Assembly: GCF_937876455.1 (NCBI RefSeq)
Contig: NZ_CALFIG010000326.1
Coordinates: forward strand, 1 to 6,762
DNA from: an uncultured Flavobacterium sp.
GTDB lineage: Bacteria > Bacteroidota > Bacteroidia > Flavobacteriales > Flavobacteriaceae
DNA: 6,762 nucleotides
Reading direction: 5' to 3'
In this document: positions 5,757 to 6,762 of the stretch, piece by piece
How positions within the stretch are numbered: position 1 is the stretch's first letter
Layout: each line of letters starts with the position of its first letter
Translations under genes and position numbers: made by a program
Notes under the pieces: generated by a model
Databases searched by the model: none
What the model saw: only the letters and a program-made list of their open reading frames with translations
Told to the model about the DNA's origin: nothing

Positions 5757-6762
5757 TTAAAATCTTTTATCTAAATCTTCTGTAGTTAATGTAATAAATA
5801 TAGGTTTATTATAAGGCGAAAAATTGGGTTCTTTACAGGCAAATAAGGCATTGACCAAATTACTTAATTCTGTTTCATTCAATAATTTTCCCGACTTTAC
5901 CGCTATACTTTTTGCCATAAATTTGGCTATACTATCACTTAAGGAAAAACTATCTTCAGGTACCTCTTCTTGCAAATTATAAATTAATTCGTGTAAAATA
6001 TGCGACACTTCTGATTCGGTTACTTGAGCAGGAATACCTAAAATGATAAGTGCATCTTGTTTACTTGCTTCAAACAAAAAACCTATTCCTTCTAATGTAG
6101 GTTGCAACTCTTTAAGTAAACGCAACTCATCTTTTGCAAAGGTCAAAGACAAAGGAAACAACAACTGCTGACTTGCGGCTTGGTGCACCGTAATATTTGT
6201 TAAAAATTGTTCATACAATACCCGCTGATGCGCTCTATTTTGATGAATAATCAACAATCCAGACTTAATACTATTAACAATATATTTTCGGTTTAATTGA
6301 TACAACAATGATTTAGTTTCGGTCGCTTCTTCATCAAAAAGTTTACTCACTACCCCATCTGTTTCAAATGACATTTTTTCCACTTCAAATGTATCCTGCT
6401 TAAGTCCAACATATAAACTTTCCCATGATGAATGAGTATCATTTTTATAAGAAGTACGTGCATTAAAGGATGAAGCATACGATTTGTTTTTCACATCTTT
6501 ATCTTCGCTAGACGTGGCAAATGGATTGTAATTACTATCCACCTGAATACTAGGCATATCCGCCTCTTTATTTTTATAATTGTAAGGTGTATCTAACGTT
6601 GCATCTCTCTCAAAATCTAAAGCAGGAACTACATTAAACATACCTAAACTATGCTTAATTGTAGAACGAAGAATAGCATATAACGCTTGTTCGTCATCAA
6701 ATTTCACTTCCGTTTTTGTCGGATGAATATTAATATCGATAGTATGCTTAGGTACTTGTAAA
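5757..6762 (-). CDS. mutL: DNA mismatch repair protein MutL, C-terminal part (5' end outside window)
   Basis: MutL links MutS mismatch recognition to strand incision and removal. The frame stays open to the right edge (Leu-Gln-Val-Pro-Lys-His-Thr), so the GTG at 6707 is an internal Val codon and the start lies outside. The visible part opens with the end of the N-terminal ATPase/transducer domain, IDINIHPTKTEVKF, equivalent to DVNVHPAKHEVRF of E. coli MutL, whose Lys contacts the ATP site. A Ser/Asn/Asp-rich linker of about 100 residues follows (codons about 6630-6330), and then the C-terminal dimerisation domain, from about 6310 to the stop, with LLYQLNRKYIV, GLLIIHQNRAHQRVLYE (6210-6260), the SIAVKSGK stretch, a C-x-EPNFSPYNKP motif and a final LDKRF. 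The DQHA-type metal-binding motif of endonuclease MutLs is degenerate here (HQNRAHQRVLYE). The stop TAA is at 5759-5757, 2 bases before rhomboid 1. Confidence 0.95.
   Translation of the reverse strand, partial: LQVPKHTIDINIHPTKTEVKFDDEQALYAILRSTIKHSLGMFNVVPALDFERDATLDTPYNYKNKEADMPSIQVDSNYNPFATSSEDKDVKNKSYASSFNARTSYKNDTHSSWESLYVGLKQDTFEVEKMSFETDGVVSKLFDEEATETKSLLYQLNRKYIVNSIKSGLLIIHQNRAHQRVLYEQFLTNITVHQAASQQLLFPLSLTFAKDELRLLKELQPTLEGIGFLFEASKQDALIILGIPAQVTESEVSHILHELIYNLQEEVPEDSFSLSDSIAKFMAKSIAVKSGKLLNETELSNLVNALFACKEPNFSPYNKPIFITLTTEDLDKRF

Noticed and set aside
5757..6707. MutL-like gene starting at GTG 6707
   Set aside because: The GTG is the Val of the conserved HPTKTEVKF motif; the frame continues past the window edge.

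Overview
The window is an AT-rich bacterial chromosome segment that reads like a member of the Bacteroidota, most likely Flavobacteriia/Flavobacteriaceae. The reasons are the gene order (dapB, lepB, WbqC-like gene, then mutL, two rhomboids and an endonuclease/exonuclease/phosphatase gene on the other strand), the flavobacterial style of the proteins (long signal peptidase I with a membrane extension, paired rhomboids), A-rich start regions without Shine-Dalgarno sequences, and dense gene packing. The family assignment rests on recalled family patterns, not on a database search.

Left part, + strand (1-3091): the 3' end of dapB (lysine/diaminopimelate synthesis), the full lepB (signal peptidase I), a small four-helix-bundle protein gene of the 23S rRNA intervening-sequence family, and a WbqC-like gene. 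All three spacers in this run carry degenerate arrays of an 8-base unit close to AAC-N-N-TT-N. The array before the four-helix-bundle gene points the opposite way to the other two, so that gene, and also lepB, lies between inverted arrays. This is the least explained structure in the window.

Right part, - strand (3074-6762): a tight co-oriented run, mutL (3' two-thirds or less, entering from the right edge), rhomboid 1, rhomboid 2 and a membrane-anchored EEP-family phosphodiesterase/nuclease, each separated by 2-3 bases. No promoter is visible inside it, so it is probably transcribed from upstream of mutL, outside the window. It meets the left run tail to tail, with an 18-base overlap of the WbqC-like and EEP reading frames.

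Most genes are ordinary core functions: cell-wall precursor synthesis, protein export, intramembrane proteolysis and mismatch repair. I found no defence system, CRISPR array, transposase or RNA gene. The points worth a second look are the octamer arrays, the four-helix-bundle gene as a possible inserted cassette, and the degenerate endonuclease motif in the MutL C-terminal domain.
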